From positions 186,001 through 250,000 of the forward strand of contig CAWDVA010000005.1 in assembly GCA_963805645.1 (NCBI GenBank): a stretch of DNA of 64,000 nucleotides, given 5' to 3'. The number at the start of each line of letters is the position of its first letter. The stretch's first letter is position 1. A program made the translations under genes and the position numbers. Under the pieces are notes generated by a model. It was not told the DNA's origin, made no database searches, and worked only from the letters and a program-made list of their open reading frames with translations. Source of the DNA: CAVXEH01 sp963805645. Lineage in GTDB: Bacteria > Chloroflexota > Limnocylindria > QHBO01. Positions 33,352 to 42,294 of this stretch are shown piece after piece.

Positions 33352-36300
33352 CTACACCGCGCGCCGGACCGAGAGCGCGAGCCGCCCTCCGTCCATCTCG
33401 ACGTTCTCCGTGCGGTCGGGATCGTCGAGTCCCGCTGCCGGACCGATGGCGACCGACGTGGCCAGGAGCTCGTCCGCCAGCCAGGCGCGGTGCGGCTCCA
33501 GCGTCGCGAGCAACCCGCCATCGCCGCTGACCGCCACCTCGATCCGATCGCTGATCTCGTAGCCAGCCTCCTTGCGGAGGCCCTGCAGCCGGTGCGCGAC
33601 CTCGCGGGCCATTCCCTCCGCCTCCAGCTCCGGCGTCAGCGTGGTATCGAGGGCGACCAGCAGGTCCCCCTCCTCTGCCACGGCATGGCCCGGCCGGGCG
33701 CGGGCGACCAGCTCGAACTCGTCCGGCTCCAGGGTCACGCCGCCGGCGACGACCCGTCCGTCCGGCCGCGCTTCCCACTCCCCGTTGCGCGCAGCGGCCA
33801 TGATCGCGCCCACCGCCGCACCACGACGTGGACCGATGACGGGGAGAAGCGGACGCAGCGTTCGCTCCACGAGCGACGAGGCGTCCGGGATCGCCTCCAG
33901 GGACTTCACGTTCAGCTCGTCGAGGACCTGGGCCCTGAGCTCGGCTTCGACCGCCGGGTCATCCGCCAGGGAGCCGCCACCCGCGCGCCGCAGCCGCAGC
34001 GCGCCCAGCGGCTGGCGGACCCGGACGCCGGAGGCGGCGCGCGCGGAGTGACCAAGGGCCACCACGGCCCGCGCGCGGACCACGGCCTCCTCGAGGGCCA
34101 CGTCCCGTCGCCCGTCGACAGGCGCGGGGAAGTCGGCGAGGTGGACCGAGTCCGGCGCCGCGGGGTCCACGGCGACCACGAGGTTCTCCCACAGGGCGTC
34201 GGCCAGGTGCGGCACGAAGGGCGCGATGACCCGTGAAAGGGTCGACAGCACGGTGTGCAGGGTGCGGTAGGCGGCCCGCTTGTCGTCGTCCATCGCGCCT
34301 TTCCAGAACCGGCGCCGGTTGCGACGGATGTACCAGTTGGACAGGTCCTCGACGAAGGCCTCGACGCTGCGTGTGCCGCGCTGGGCGTCGTAGCCGTCCA
34401 GCGCGGATCGCACATCGGTGACCACCGCGTCCAGGCGGGAGAGGATCCATCGGTCAAGCAGGCTCCGCGTCCCCTCACCTGAACCGGATTCGTCGGTCTC
34501 TGGCGTCCAGCCGTCAAGGCGGGCGTAGGTGACGAAGAACGCGTACGTGTTCCACATCGGCAGGAAGAAGCGGCGCACGACCTCGTGGCCGGGACCGTAG
34601 CCGAAGTTCAGGTTCGTGGCCGGGTTGGTGGCCATGAACATCCAGCGCATGACATCGGCGCCGATTCGTTCGGAAGCTTCGTCGAACGGAATCGCGTTGC
34701 CCTTGCTCTTGTGCATCTCCTCCCCGTGCTCGTCGCGCATGAGCGCGTAGCCGAAGAGGGTCCGGGCCATCGGCTCGTCGGCCAGCACGGTCGACATGGT
34801 CAGCAGGGCGTAGAACCAGTTGCGGAACTGGCCCGGAAAGGACTCGGTGACGAGGTCGGCCGGGAACCAGGCCCTCCAGTAGTCGCGATCCGTGTTCCAG
34901 CCCAGGGTCGAGAAGCCAACGATCCCCGCGTCCAGCCACGGGTTGCCCACGTCGCCGATGCGCCGCGAGCGTCCGCCGCACGCGGTGCACGCGATCTCCA
35001 CTCCGTCCACCCAGGGCCGATGCGGCGAGTGCCCCTCGAAGGCCTCCCAGCCGGCCACGGCCCGCTCCTGCAGCTCCTCCCGCCCGGCAATGACCTCCCA
35101 GCCCTCGCAGTCCTCGCACACCCAGATGGGCAACGCCAGGCCGTAGTAGCGCTTCTTGCTGATCATCCAGTCGCCCATGTTGCGGAGCCAGTCGAGCTCG
35201 CGCTCCTCGAGGCCCACGCCCTCCGGGAGCCAGGTGATCTGCCGGGTGGCCCGGGAGATGGGCTCGCGCAGCGGATCCATCCGGATGAACCACTCGTCCA
35301 CCAGGCGGAAGACGAGCTGCGTGCCGCATCGCCAGCAGACGGGGTAGCTGTGGCGATAGGTCTCCTTGGCCACCAGCAGGCCGCGGCGCTCGAGGTCGGC
35401 CGCCACGTCCCGGGCGACGTCCTCGGCGGGGTCCGATGTCGCCCCTGCGAACCGGCCGGTCTGCCAGCCGTAGCCGTCCCGGAAGATGCCGAACTCGTCG
35501 ATCGGGTCCAGGACCGCGAGGTGGTAGGCCTTCGCCAGGGCGAAGTCCTCCTGGCCGCAGCCGGGCGCGATGTGGACGATCCCGGTTCCCTCCTCGTCGG
35601 AGACCTCGTTCCAGTCGATCACCCGGTGCGCCACCCCGGCCTGCACCGGGAGGTCGTCGAACGGTCCCCGGTAGGCGAGGCCCACCAGCTGGGCCCCATC
35701 GACGGACCGGATGATGGGTGCATCGCCGGTGACCCGCGCCTTGGACCCCGCAGAGACCCACCATCGGCGCCCCTCCCGCCCCTCGACGAGGTGGTAGGTC
35801 AGGTCGGGGTGCACCGCGGCGGCGACGTTGGACGAGAGGGTCCACGGCGTCGTGGTCCAGACCAGCAGGTCCTCGTCCTCGTGACCGGGGCTGCTGATGG
35901 GCAGGCGGATGGTGAGGGACAGGTGGGCCAGCTCGCGGTAGCCCTCCGTGGCGATCTCCATGTTCGACAGCCCCGTGGCGCAGCGCGGGCACCAGGGCAT
36001 GACGTCGTGCCCCTTGTAGATCAGTCCGCGCCGGTGACACTCGGCCAGGAAGCCCCAGATCGTGTAGTTGTTCTCATCCGAGTTCGTGTAGTAGCTGTTG
36101 TCCCAGTCCATCCAGTAGCCGAGACGCTTGCTCTGCTCGGTCTGGATGCCCGCGAAGCGGTCGACCCTCGCCTTGCACAGGTCGACGAAGCGGTCGATCC
36201 CGAACTCCTCGATCTGGCGCTTGTTGTTGAAGCCCAGCTCGCGCTCGACCTCGACCTCGATCCACAGGCCCTGGCAGTCGAAGCCGTTCTGGTAGCGCTG

Positions 36301-36537
36301 CCGCTCCCCGAGCATGGTGTGGTAGCGCTGGAAGAGGTCCTTGTAGGTGCGGCCCCAGGCGTGGTGCACGCCCATGGGGTTGTTGGCGGTGATCGGCCCG
36401 TCCAGGAAGCTGTAGCGGTGCGCCGCAGCCTCGTTGCGCGCGAGGTAGCGGGCCATGGTGTCGCGCGCCTCCCAGCGGGCGATCTGCTCGCGCTCCAGAG
36501 ACGGTACGTCCAGCTTGGGGCTGACCGGCCTGAACAC
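33352..36537 (-). CDS. ileS: isoleucyl-tRNA synthetase, type 2 (GVHH motif)
   Basis: IleRS (1061 residues), the class I enzyme that charges tRNA-Ile. The HIGH signature is changed: residues 56-59 read GVHH (PMGVHHAWG) where most enzymes have HxGH. KMSKS is EMHKSKGN (M608-N614). The editing domain has the usual TTTPWTLSSNVAAAV, and the anticodon-binding end is intact. The length and sequence fit the eukaryote-like IleRS2 class. A GTG start at 36537 with AGGAGG four bases upstream is chosen; the longer frame extends into the T-box terminator. Regulation is by the T-box. IleRS2 with GxHH is associated with very strong mupirocin resistance. Confidence 0.95.
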   Translation of the reverse strand: MFRPVSPKLDVPSLEREQIARWEARDTMARYLARNEAAAHRYSFLDGPITANNPMGVHHAWGRTYKDLFQRYHTMLGERQRYQNGFDCQGLWIEVEVERELGFNNKRQIEEFGIDRFVDLCKARVDRFAGIQTEQSKRLGYWMDWDNSYYTNSDENNYTIWGFLAECHRRGLIYKGHDVMPWCPRCATGLSNMEIATEGYRELAHLSLTIRLPISSPGHEDEDLLVWTTTPWTLSSNVAAAVHPDLTYHLVEGREGRRWWVSAGSKARVTGDAPIIRSVDGAQLVGLAYRGPFDDLPVQAGVAHRVIDWNEVSDEEGTGIVHIAPGCGQEDFALAKAYHLAVLDPIDEFGIFRDGYGWQTGRFAGATSDPAEDVARDVAADLERRGLLVAKETYRHSYPVCWRCGTQLVFRLVDEWFIRMDPLREPISRATRQITWLPEGVGLEERELDWLRNMGDWMISKKRYYGLALPIWVCEDCEGWEVIAGREELQERAVAGWEAFEGHSPHRPWVDGVEIACTACGGRSRRIGDVGNPWLDAGIVGFSTLGWNTDRDYWRAWFPADLVTESFPGQFRNWFYALLTMSTVLADEPMARTLFGYALMRDEHGEEMHKSKGNAIPFDEASERIGADVMRWMFMATNPATNLNFGYGPGHEVVRRFFLPMWNTYAFFVTYARLDGWTPETDESGSGEGTRSLLDRWILSRLDAVVTDVRSALDGYDAQRGTRSVEAFVEDLSNWYIRRNRRRFWKGAMDDDKRAAYRTLHTVLSTLSRVIAPFVPHLADALWENLVVAVDPAAPDSVHLADFPAPVDGRRDVALEEAVVRARAVVALGHSARAASGVRVRQPLGALRLRRAGGGSLADDPAVEAELRAQVLDELNVKSLEAIPDASSLVERTLRPLLPVIGPRRGAAVGAIMAAARNGEWEARPDGRVVAGGVTLEPDEFELVARARPGHAVAEEGDLLVALDTTLTPELEAEGMAREVAHRLQGLRKEAGYEISDRIEVAVSGDGGLLATLEPHRAWLADELLATSVAIGPAAGLDDPDRTENVEMDGGRLALSVRRAV

Positions 36538-36576
36538 CGTTCCTCCTGTTCTCCTTGCGGGCCCGCGCGGCCCATG

Positions 36577-36604
36577 AAAAAACCCGTCCCGCTGCCGGGA
36601 CGGG
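36577..36604 (-). terminator. T-box terminator stem before ileS
   Basis: On the minus strand, CCCGTCCCG pairs with CGGGACGGG (9 bp, 4-base loop GCAG), followed by six T residues (36577-36582). It is an intrinsic terminator, the off-state of the T-box. Confidence 0.85.
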
Positions 36605-36902
36605 AACGTCGCGCGATCCCGCGGTACCACCCGCGCTTGACCGATGGCGCCCGCGTCGACGCCTCGATCCGCTCACCCGCCACGGGCCCGCCTCGCGGCA
36701 TGGACCGATGGCGTCGCCACCGATATCGGGGGGCGGGCCCCGGGAAACGCTACGCACGCCGGCGGGCTTGCCTCCGGCGCTTCGCACCTCCGGCTCGGGA
36801 GGGATCGCTCCGCGCCTCGATGCCGCCCGCTTCCACCGTCCGGGCTCGCTGCAGGCTCGTTGGGAACGGGAGCGCTGGCTCCGTCTCAGCCGTCTTGGAT
36901 CT
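36577..36902 (-). promoter_or_regulatory. T-box riboswitch (tRNA-Ile-responsive) controlling ileS
   Basis: The minus-strand leader contains the T-box core GGGTGGTACCGCGG (36619-36632), whose TGG pairs with the acceptor end of uncharged tRNA and forms the antiterminator. It is followed by the terminator stem. A long GC-rich stem I with an internal loop lies upstream; a candidate Ile specifier AUC is at 36819-36821, in a loop between GCGGGC and GCCCGC stems, but its place on the 5' side of the loop is atypical, so this is tentative. Uncharged tRNA-Ile would allow read-through. Confidence 0.85.
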
Positions 36903-36908
36903 GGGCGG

Positions 36909-36938
36909 ATCCTCGCAGCGCGGCACCGCGCTTGTCAA
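36909..36938 (-). promoter_or_regulatory. ileS promoter
   Basis: Consensus TTGACA (36933-36938), 18-base spacer, GAGGAT (36909-36914). It would start the T-box leader near 36902, about 365 bases before the ileS start. Confidence 0.6.
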
Positions 36939-36953
36939 TTCGGTGACGGTGAG

Positions 36954-38132
36954 TCAGCCGGTCACCGCGCGCGCGAGCAGAACCAGGGCCGACAGCGCGC
37001 TGACCGTGACGAGACCCGAGAGGCGCGGCCACCACGCGCGTGCCGCGAGCACGCCGACCGCGGCGAGCGGTCCACAGGCCAGCAGGGCAAGCGCCTCCAG
37101 GCGCGCCGGCGTGTTATCCGCGCTCATCGCCGCGTCGCCTCCCACGGCCAGGTAGAAGGCCACGGAGCCCACCAGCGGAATGAGCGCCCAAACGACGGTG
37201 GCGATCACGCGCAGCCGGGCATCGATGGCCCAGGCGGGCCGAGTCCACGTGCCGCGGACACGCTGCCGTGCGGGGCCTGCCTCCCGCCATGGTGCTTCAG
37301 GCTCCGCCTCCGGCAGAACCCGCGCGGCGTCGGCCGCAGGTGCCGCGGCCGGCGATGCCGCGCCGGCCCGCCGGGCTTCCTCGATCGCCTGCCGCTCCGC
37401 CTCGGCCGCCTCCAGGGCGGCCTGCCGCGCGGCCGCAAGCTCGGCCTCCAGCCGCGCTCGCTCGATGCCGGTCAGCACTCGGGGCCCCGACGGAGGACTC
37501 TCGGCCGGCTCCGCCGCCGGGAGCTGCGCCGCGGGCTCGAGGACCTCGGCCGGCTCGCCCGGTGGCGGGAGTGCGGCCTGCACGCGGCCGCTCACCTCGT
37601 CCAGCCGCTGCTGGACGCGGGCCGCCGCCCCGAGCGCCTCGATCAGCTCGGGCTCCGACGCGGCAGCAATGGCCAGCCGCCCGAGATTGGTGGGGACCAG
37701 GATCACCGTGCGTGTCGGAGCCAGGCGCACGATCCAGATCCGTTCCTCGCCGCGCAGCATCGCCGCCCCGTAGGCCCAGCCCAGGAAGCCGTACCGCGCC
37801 CGAATCGCGCTCCCCGCGTCCCCGCTCATGGCGACCCGGGTGACGGCACCGGGGACGAGGTGGAAGCGCCGACTGCCGCCGAGCCACCGGAGGCGCAGGC
37901 CGCCCACCTCGACCTCCAGCCGCAGGGTCAGCGGGGCGAGGGAGATCGCCAGCGCGGCCCCGACCAGCAGCCCGGCCAGCACCCACAGCCCAATGTCCAC
38001 GCCGGTCGGCACGAAGAACCCGCCGATCGTCGCCGCGGCCGCGACCACCACCATCACGGCCGGGACCGCGAGGACGCGCGAAAGCGTCCGGGCCAGCCTC
38101 ACGCGCGCGATGGCCATGGGTTCGTCTGCCAT
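36954..38132 (-). CDS. membrane protein with PH-like domain, function unknown
   Basis: A 392-residue membrane protein. Two transmembrane helices come first (about 19-65, VLAVPAVMVVVAAAATIGGFFVP and IGLWVLAGLLVGAALAI), then a beta-rich region, residues 68-165, that looks like a bacterial PH/DUF-type domain (LTLRLEVEVGGLRLRWLGGSRRFHLVPGAV ... RTVILVPTNLGRLAIAAA), then an Ala/Glu-rich coiled coil, and three more helices at the C-terminus. No enzyme motif is visible. It is the partner of the glycosyltransferase gene, which ends four bases upstream. A role in the envelope is a guess from this context. Confidence 0.55.
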   Translation of the reverse strand: MADEPMAIARVRLARTLSRVLAVPAVMVVVAAAATIGGFFVPTGVDIGLWVLAGLLVGAALAISLAPLTLRLEVEVGGLRLRWLGGSRRFHLVPGAVTRVAMSGDAGSAIRARYGFLGWAYGAAMLRGEERIWIVRLAPTRTVILVPTNLGRLAIAAASEPELIEALGAAARVQQRLDEVSGRVQAALPPPGEPAEVLEPAAQLPAAEPAESPPSGPRVLTGIERARLEAELAAARQAALEAAEAERQAIEEARRAGAASPAAAPAADAARVLPEAEPEAPWREAGPARQRVRGTWTRPAWAIDARLRVIATVVWALIPLVGSVAFYLAVGGDAAMSADNTPARLEALALLACGPLAAVGVLAARAWWPRLSGLVTVSALSALVLLARAVTG

Positions 38133-38136
38133 CGGC

Positions 38137-39699
38137 TCAGGCCTTCTCCGTCACGCGGTACTCGAGGTATCGCCCGGTCATCAGCCGGGTCTGCGCATCG
38201 AGCGCCGGCAGGTTGCTGAACAGGATGCCGATGACCGGGAGCCCCAGCCATTGGGCGTAGCTGATGGCGCGGGTGACCGGCCCCCAGTTCGCCGGACGTG
38301 GCGGCACGATGGCATTCTCCACGTAGATCATCACAATCAGGGACACGAAGGCCAGGGTCAGCATGGTACTCGCGAAGAGCGGCAGGTTCTGGCCCAGGAT
38401 GGTCTGGCCGAAGGCCGGGTTGAGGAGCAGGGGGATCAGGGCACCGAAGGTGATGACGAACGGCCCGATGGCCCAGCTGATGTGCTCCCAGAACAGGTTC
38501 ATGATCCGCCAGACCCGCGAGAAGCGCGGTATCTCCGGGTGGCGGAAGGCGCTCTGGACCACGAACGGGATGTCGGTCACACCCCAGGCCCATCGACGCG
38601 CCTGGGTGTACTGGACCATCATGGAGCGCCAGTAGGTCCGCGCCCGAACCGCGTCCCCATAGATCGGGATGAAGAGTGGAACAGCGCGGAAGCGGTCGCC
38701 GTAGCGGAAGTAGCTCTTCCAGTAGAACCGGCTGTCCTCGGGAATGGCGTCGGTGGCCCAGTAGCCGACCTCGTGGACCATCTTGAGCGTCGTCGAGTAG
38801 CTCGAGAAGCTCACCAGCTTCTCCGGCATCACGTTGCGCCACAGCTGCATCTGGGTGAGCATCGCAGCGAAGAGCCGCAGCAGGACCGGCGCCTCCCAGA
38901 TGTTGTTGTGGAAGTACGGGATCGGCTGGTAGAGCTGCGTCTCGCGGTTCGGGTCGCTCACGTGCATCCAGGCCAGGTAGGTGAAGTACTGGGGGTGCAC
39001 GCGGAAGTCCGCGTCGAGGTCGGTGATCAGGATCCGCGCCGGGTCCATGCCGCGCTCGCGCACCAGGAGCCGGTACAGGTATCGGCCGCCCCAGGCCATC
39101 GCGCTGCTCTTGCCGACCACGATCCCGGGCTCGAGCGGGTCGCGGATGTGGATGAAGTCCCCGAACGCGGTCCCGAACTCTTCGCGAAGGACGCGGACGT
39201 TCTCGATCCCCTGCTCATCGGTTTCCCGGGTGATGATCGCGCAGACCTTCCGGTCCCGCGGCCACTCGGCCGCCGCGAGCGCGCGCACGGTCTCGCGCAG
39301 CTTGTCGAGTGACTCGGTGTAGGTCGGGATCAGGGCCAGCTGGGTGTACCCGCGCCAGTCGGGTACCGGCGTCCCGTCGGCCGCCCCGAACGCATCGGCA
39401 TCCGGAGACAGATTGCCCCCCGTGCTCCCGCCATGGTCCCCCGCCTCGAGCCGGGCCATCCAGTCCGTGGCCTCCACCGATCGCACCCGCCGGAACCCGA
39501 CGACCACCGTGACGCCCAGCCAGAGCGAGCGGCAGAGCATGTAGAAGTCGAAGGTCAGGACGAAGTAGGCCACGAGCCAGGGATAGCTGAAGCTGAGCCA
39601 GATCGGGCCCAGGATGATGGCCCAGCTGATCAGCCCCGGGACGATCTCCAGCAGGCGCTGGAGCCATCGATAGCGATCTGCCTGCGCGTCCTCGACCAT
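38137..39699 (-). CDS. membrane glycosyltransferase, GT2-like
   Basis: A 520-residue membrane-bound glycosyltransferase. Two N-terminal helices are followed by a GT-A-like catalytic domain with IPTYTESLDKLRETVRAL, VVGKSSAMAWGG, the DxD motif ITDLDADFRV and the QARRWAWG motif (usually QxxRW), as in processive GT2 enzymes such as cellulose/hyaluronan synthases. Three to four helices close it. The acceptor and product are not known. The start ATG 39699 has GGAG about seven bases upstream. It overlaps no gene but is only four bases from the PH-like protein downstream, so the two are expressed together. Confidence 0.8.
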   Translation of the reverse strand: MVEDAQADRYRWLQRLLEIVPGLISWAIILGPIWLSFSYPWLVAYFVLTFDFYMLCRSLWLGVTVVVGFRRVRSVEATDWMARLEAGDHGGSTGGNLSPDADAFGAADGTPVPDWRGYTQLALIPTYTESLDKLRETVRALAAAEWPRDRKVCAIITRETDEQGIENVRVLREEFGTAFGDFIHIRDPLEPGIVVGKSSAMAWGGRYLYRLLVRERGMDPARILITDLDADFRVHPQYFTYLAWMHVSDPNRETQLYQPIPYFHNNIWEAPVLLRLFAAMLTQMQLWRNVMPEKLVSFSSYSTTLKMVHEVGYWATDAIPEDSRFYWKSYFRYGDRFRAVPLFIPIYGDAVRARTYWRSMMVQYTQARRWAWGVTDIPFVVQSAFRHPEIPRFSRVWRIMNLFWEHISWAIGPFVITFGALIPLLLNPAFGQTILGQNLPLFASTMLTLAFVSLIVMIYVENAIVPPRPANWGPVTRAISYAQWLGLPVIGILFSNLPALDAQTRLMTGRYLEYRVTEKA

Positions 39700-39747
39700 G
39701 CGGTTCTCCGGCCGGGCGCCCGCCCGGCGGGACGGTCGCGCCGACGA

Positions 39748-40707
39748 CTAGTAGACCGGCGTCACCCAGGAGCGGTAGGCGTCGAGCTTCCCGCGCACCG
39801 CGTCGAAGTAGATCCTCGACAGGCGCGTGGTCACCGGGCCGGGACGGCCGTCCCCCACCGTGCGGCGATCGACCTCGATCACCGGGGAGACCTGGGCGCC
39901 GGTGCCGCACAGGAAGATCTCGTCGGCGCTGTACAGCTCCGTGCGGTCGATCGACCGCTCGAGGACGGCGATGCCCAGGTCATTGGCGACGGACATCAGG
40001 CGCCTGCGGGTGATCCCTTCGAGCACGTTGTCGGTCACCGGCGGCGTGATGAGCATGCCGCCGCGAACGATGAACAGGTTCTCCGCGCTCCCCTCGCTGA
40101 CGTGCCCGTCCTGGGTCAGGACGATGGCCTCATCGAATCCGTTGAGCTGCGCCTCGCTCTTGGCCAGCGCCGAGTTCACGTAGGCACCGGTGATCTTGCT
40201 CCGCGCGGGTATTGCGTTGTCATCCGTGCGCCGCCAGCTGCTGACCTGCGCACGCACCCCCGCCTCGGTGTCGATGTACTTGCCGAACGGAATGGCGAAG
40301 ATCGCCAAATCGGCGTCGAGGTTGTGAAGCCTGACGCCAATGAGCTCGCTGGACTTGTAGATGAGAGGACGGATGTAGACGTCCTCCTGCAACCCGTCGC
40401 GGCGGAGGAGTTCGAGGGTGGCATCGGCCATCTGCTGCGGCGTGTACGGGACGGCCATGAACAGCACGCTGGCGGAGCGGATGATGCGCTCGAAGTGCGG
40501 CAGGATGTCCAGCGCGTACAGCTGACCCTCGTCCGCGTTCCAGTAGGCCCGCACCCCCTCGAAGACGGCGGTGCCGTAGTTCAGCGCATGGGTCATGACA
40601 CTGACGTTCGCGTCGCGGAGCGGGACGAATCCGCCTTGGAAGAACGCCCACAGGTCGGGGGTCTTCTCCAGTCCGGCGGCGGGAGCCGGTGTGGCTTGCT
40701 TCAGCAA
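39748..40707 (-). CDS. ilvE: branched-chain amino acid aminotransferase
   Basis: IlvE (319 residues) is a PLP fold-type IV aminotransferase for leucine, isoleucine and valine. It has the family start LNYGTAVFEGVRAYW, the cofactor-binding Lys171 in RSKITGAYVNSAL, and SEGSAENLFIVR and TPPVTDNVLEGITRR. The start codon is TTG at 40707 with AGGAG seven bases upstream. A TATACT -10 box is found 58 bases further up. Its isoleucine product need relates to the T-box ileS upstream, but no shared control is visible. A D-amino-acid aminotransferase is less likely as the branched-chain signature fits. Confidence 0.94.
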   Translation of the reverse strand: MLKQATPAPAAGLEKTPDLWAFFQGGFVPLRDANVSVMTHALNYGTAVFEGVRAYWNADEGQLYALDILPHFERIIRSASVLFMAVPYTPQQMADATLELLRRDGLQEDVYIRPLIYKSSELIGVRLHNLDADLAIFAIPFGKYIDTEAGVRAQVSSWRRTDDNAIPARSKITGAYVNSALAKSEAQLNGFDEAIVLTQDGHVSEGSAENLFIVRGGMLITPPVTDNVLEGITRRRLMSVANDLGIAVLERSIDRTELYSADEIFLCGTGAQVSPVIEVDRRTVGDGRPGPVTTRLSRIYFDAVRGKLDAYRSWVTPVY

Positions 40708-40764
40708 CGTGCTCTCCTCATGGGCCGGGCTCGCGTCGTGCGCGCGCGCCAGCTTGCGGCACTT

Positions 40765-40770
40765 CCAGTA
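40765..40770 (-). promoter_or_regulatory. TATACT -10 box upstream of ilvE
   Basis: TATACT on the minus strand, 58 bases before the TTG start; -35 region weak. Confidence 0.4.
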
Positions 40771-40819
40771 TAGCCGTCGATGGGGGCCGTCTCGGCCCAG
40801 CGCTGAGCGCGTTGCGGAA

Positions 40820-41938
40820 TCAGTGGCCTCCCACCACCGGGACCGGCAGGATCAGTGCCATCGCGATATACGCGGCGTAGATCGGGCCGCCGACGAGCAG
40901 CAGCCAGGCCGTCAGCCGACGGACCCGGAGCATGGCCCCGAAGATGAGGAATGTGGCGAGGAACGCGGCTGCGGCCGAGGCGAAGGAGAGGGCGCTCTCC
41001 GGGCTGAAGACCCAGTCGGTGAAGACCAGCCCCAGCACCGTGGGGATGCAGCTCTGGAAGACCATGGCGCCGGTGATGTTCCCCATGGCCAGCGTGTCCT
41101 TCCCGGTGCGCACCCACAGCACGGAGTTGGCCTTCTCCGGCAGCTCGGTGGCGATGGGAGCGATGACCAGGGCCAGGATCCGGGGATCCAGGCCGACCAC
41201 CGTCGAGAGATGCTCCACGGCTCCGACGAACACCTGGGCGCCCACGATGATCGCCGCCAGGGCCAGGAGGACCTGCGCCACCACGATGCGCAGGCGCGGC
41301 GTGCCTTCGGTCGCCTCCCAGGCATCGATCTCGCCCGGCAGCAGGTCGAGATCCATGGCGCGACCGGCGCGCATGCCCGGCAGGCGGGTGACGTGCAGCC
41401 GGTTGAGGTCGGCCGCGTCGCTGTCCGCCCCCTCTTCCGCGAAATGCGCACGCACGTAGATCGCGTAGAGCACCAGGAGGAGACCAGCGACCGGCCACTT
41501 GAGCCAGTGGATCGGCTCCGGCAGGAAGGTCGCGCCGATGGCGATGGCGTAGGCGACGACGAAGTAGCCCACATCGCGACCGAGCACGCGGACGTTCACG
41601 CGAAGGTCAGTGGATCGCCGGCCGCCCCGCGCGAAGATCAGCACGGCGGTGCCGGTGACGAACATCGCCAGCGTCGAGAGCATGAAGGGCGCGCCCAGGA
41701 TGGCGCCCACGCCCACCTCCGCGGAGTGGGGTGTACCGCCGCCGAACACGATGGGCCCGACGATGGCGATGAGCGGGATGAGCGTCTCGGGCATCGCGGT
41801 CGCCACGGCGGCCAGCACGCTGCCCACGGCACCTTCCGCGAGGTTCAGCACGTGCCCGAACCACTCGATGCCGTTCGTGAACAGCTCGGCGCCGACGAGG
41901 ATCAGCGCCAGCGAGCCGATGAGCAGGACGACGTCCAC
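40820..41938 (-). CDS. sodium/calcium exchanger family (CaCA) membrane protein
   Basis: A 372-residue membrane protein of the Ca2+:cation antiporter superfamily. It has about ten hydrophobic segments with two inverted alpha repeats: GSVLAAVATAMPETLIPL in the first half and APIATELPEKANSVLWV in the second, each with the acidic residue that binds the ion. Between the halves is a charged loop (about 170-225, DSDAADLNRLHVTRLPG). The start is GTG 41938 with GGAGG six bases upstream. Whether it transports Ca2+, Na+ or another ion cannot be decided. It is downstream of the rpsF-ssb-rpsR operon, beyond a strong hairpin. Confidence 0.85.
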   Translation of the reverse strand: MDVVLLIGSLALILVGAELFTNGIEWFGHVLNLAEGAVGSVLAAVATAMPETLIPLIAIVGPIVFGGGTPHSAEVGVGAILGAPFMLSTLAMFVTGTAVLIFARGGRRSTDLRVNVRVLGRDVGYFVVAYAIAIGATFLPEPIHWLKWPVAGLLLVLYAIYVRAHFAEEGADSDAADLNRLHVTRLPGMRAGRAMDLDLLPGEIDAWEATEGTPRLRIVVAQVLLALAAIIVGAQVFVGAVEHLSTVVGLDPRILALVIAPIATELPEKANSVLWVRTGKDTLAMGNITGAMVFQSCIPTVLGLVFTDWVFSPESALSFASAAAAFLATFLIFGAMLRVRRLTAWLLLVGGPIYAAYIAMALILPVPVVGGH

Positions 41939-41957
41939 GTCACGCCTCCGCGGTGCG

Positions 41958-41990
41958 GGGCCGGCCGGCCGCTCTCCTGGCCGCCGGCCC
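41958..41990 (-). terminator. hairpin after rpsR
   Basis: GGGCCGGC pairs with GCCGGCCC (41958-41965 with 41983-41990), with further pairing inside; no U-tract. It could end or attenuate the rpsF-ssb-rpsR transcript before the exchanger gene. Confidence 0.35.
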
Positions 41991-42001
41991 GGTGCGGTTG
42001 A

Positions 42002-42271
42002 CTACGGGCGCAGGTGCTGCGGCGCGTACGGGAGCAGGGCCACGTGCCGGGCGCGCTTCAGGGCCACGGTCAGCATCCGCTGATGCCGAGCACACGTGCC
42101 CGTCTTTCGGCGCGGCTCGATCTTGGCGCGCTCTGACAGGTATCGGCGGAGGCGGTTGACCTCCTTGTAGTCGATGCTATCGGCCTTGTCGACGCAGAAG
42201 TTGCAGACCTTGCGCCGCCGCCGATCGCGGTAGTAGTCCGCCGTCTCGCGGCGGGAACGTGGGCTAGCCAT
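42002..42271 (-). CDS. rpsR: 30S ribosomal protein S18
   Basis: An 89-residue S18, which pairs with S6 on the 30S platform. It has the RRKVCNFCVDKADSIDYKEVNRLRRYLSE core, and a CxxC ... CARH cluster (CNFC, then CARH) that indicates the zinc-binding (C+) form. The gene is third in the rpsF-ssb-rpsR operon, as usual. ATG 42271 fits the family; a GAGG lies 13 bases upstream, a bit far. Confidence 0.96.
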   Translation of the reverse strand: MASPRSRRETADYYRDRRRRKVCNFCVDKADSIDYKEVNRLRRYLSERAKIEPRRKTGTCARHQRMLTVALKRARHVALLPYAPQHLRP

Positions 42272-42294
42272 GGTTGTCGGTGGTCCTCAGTGCT

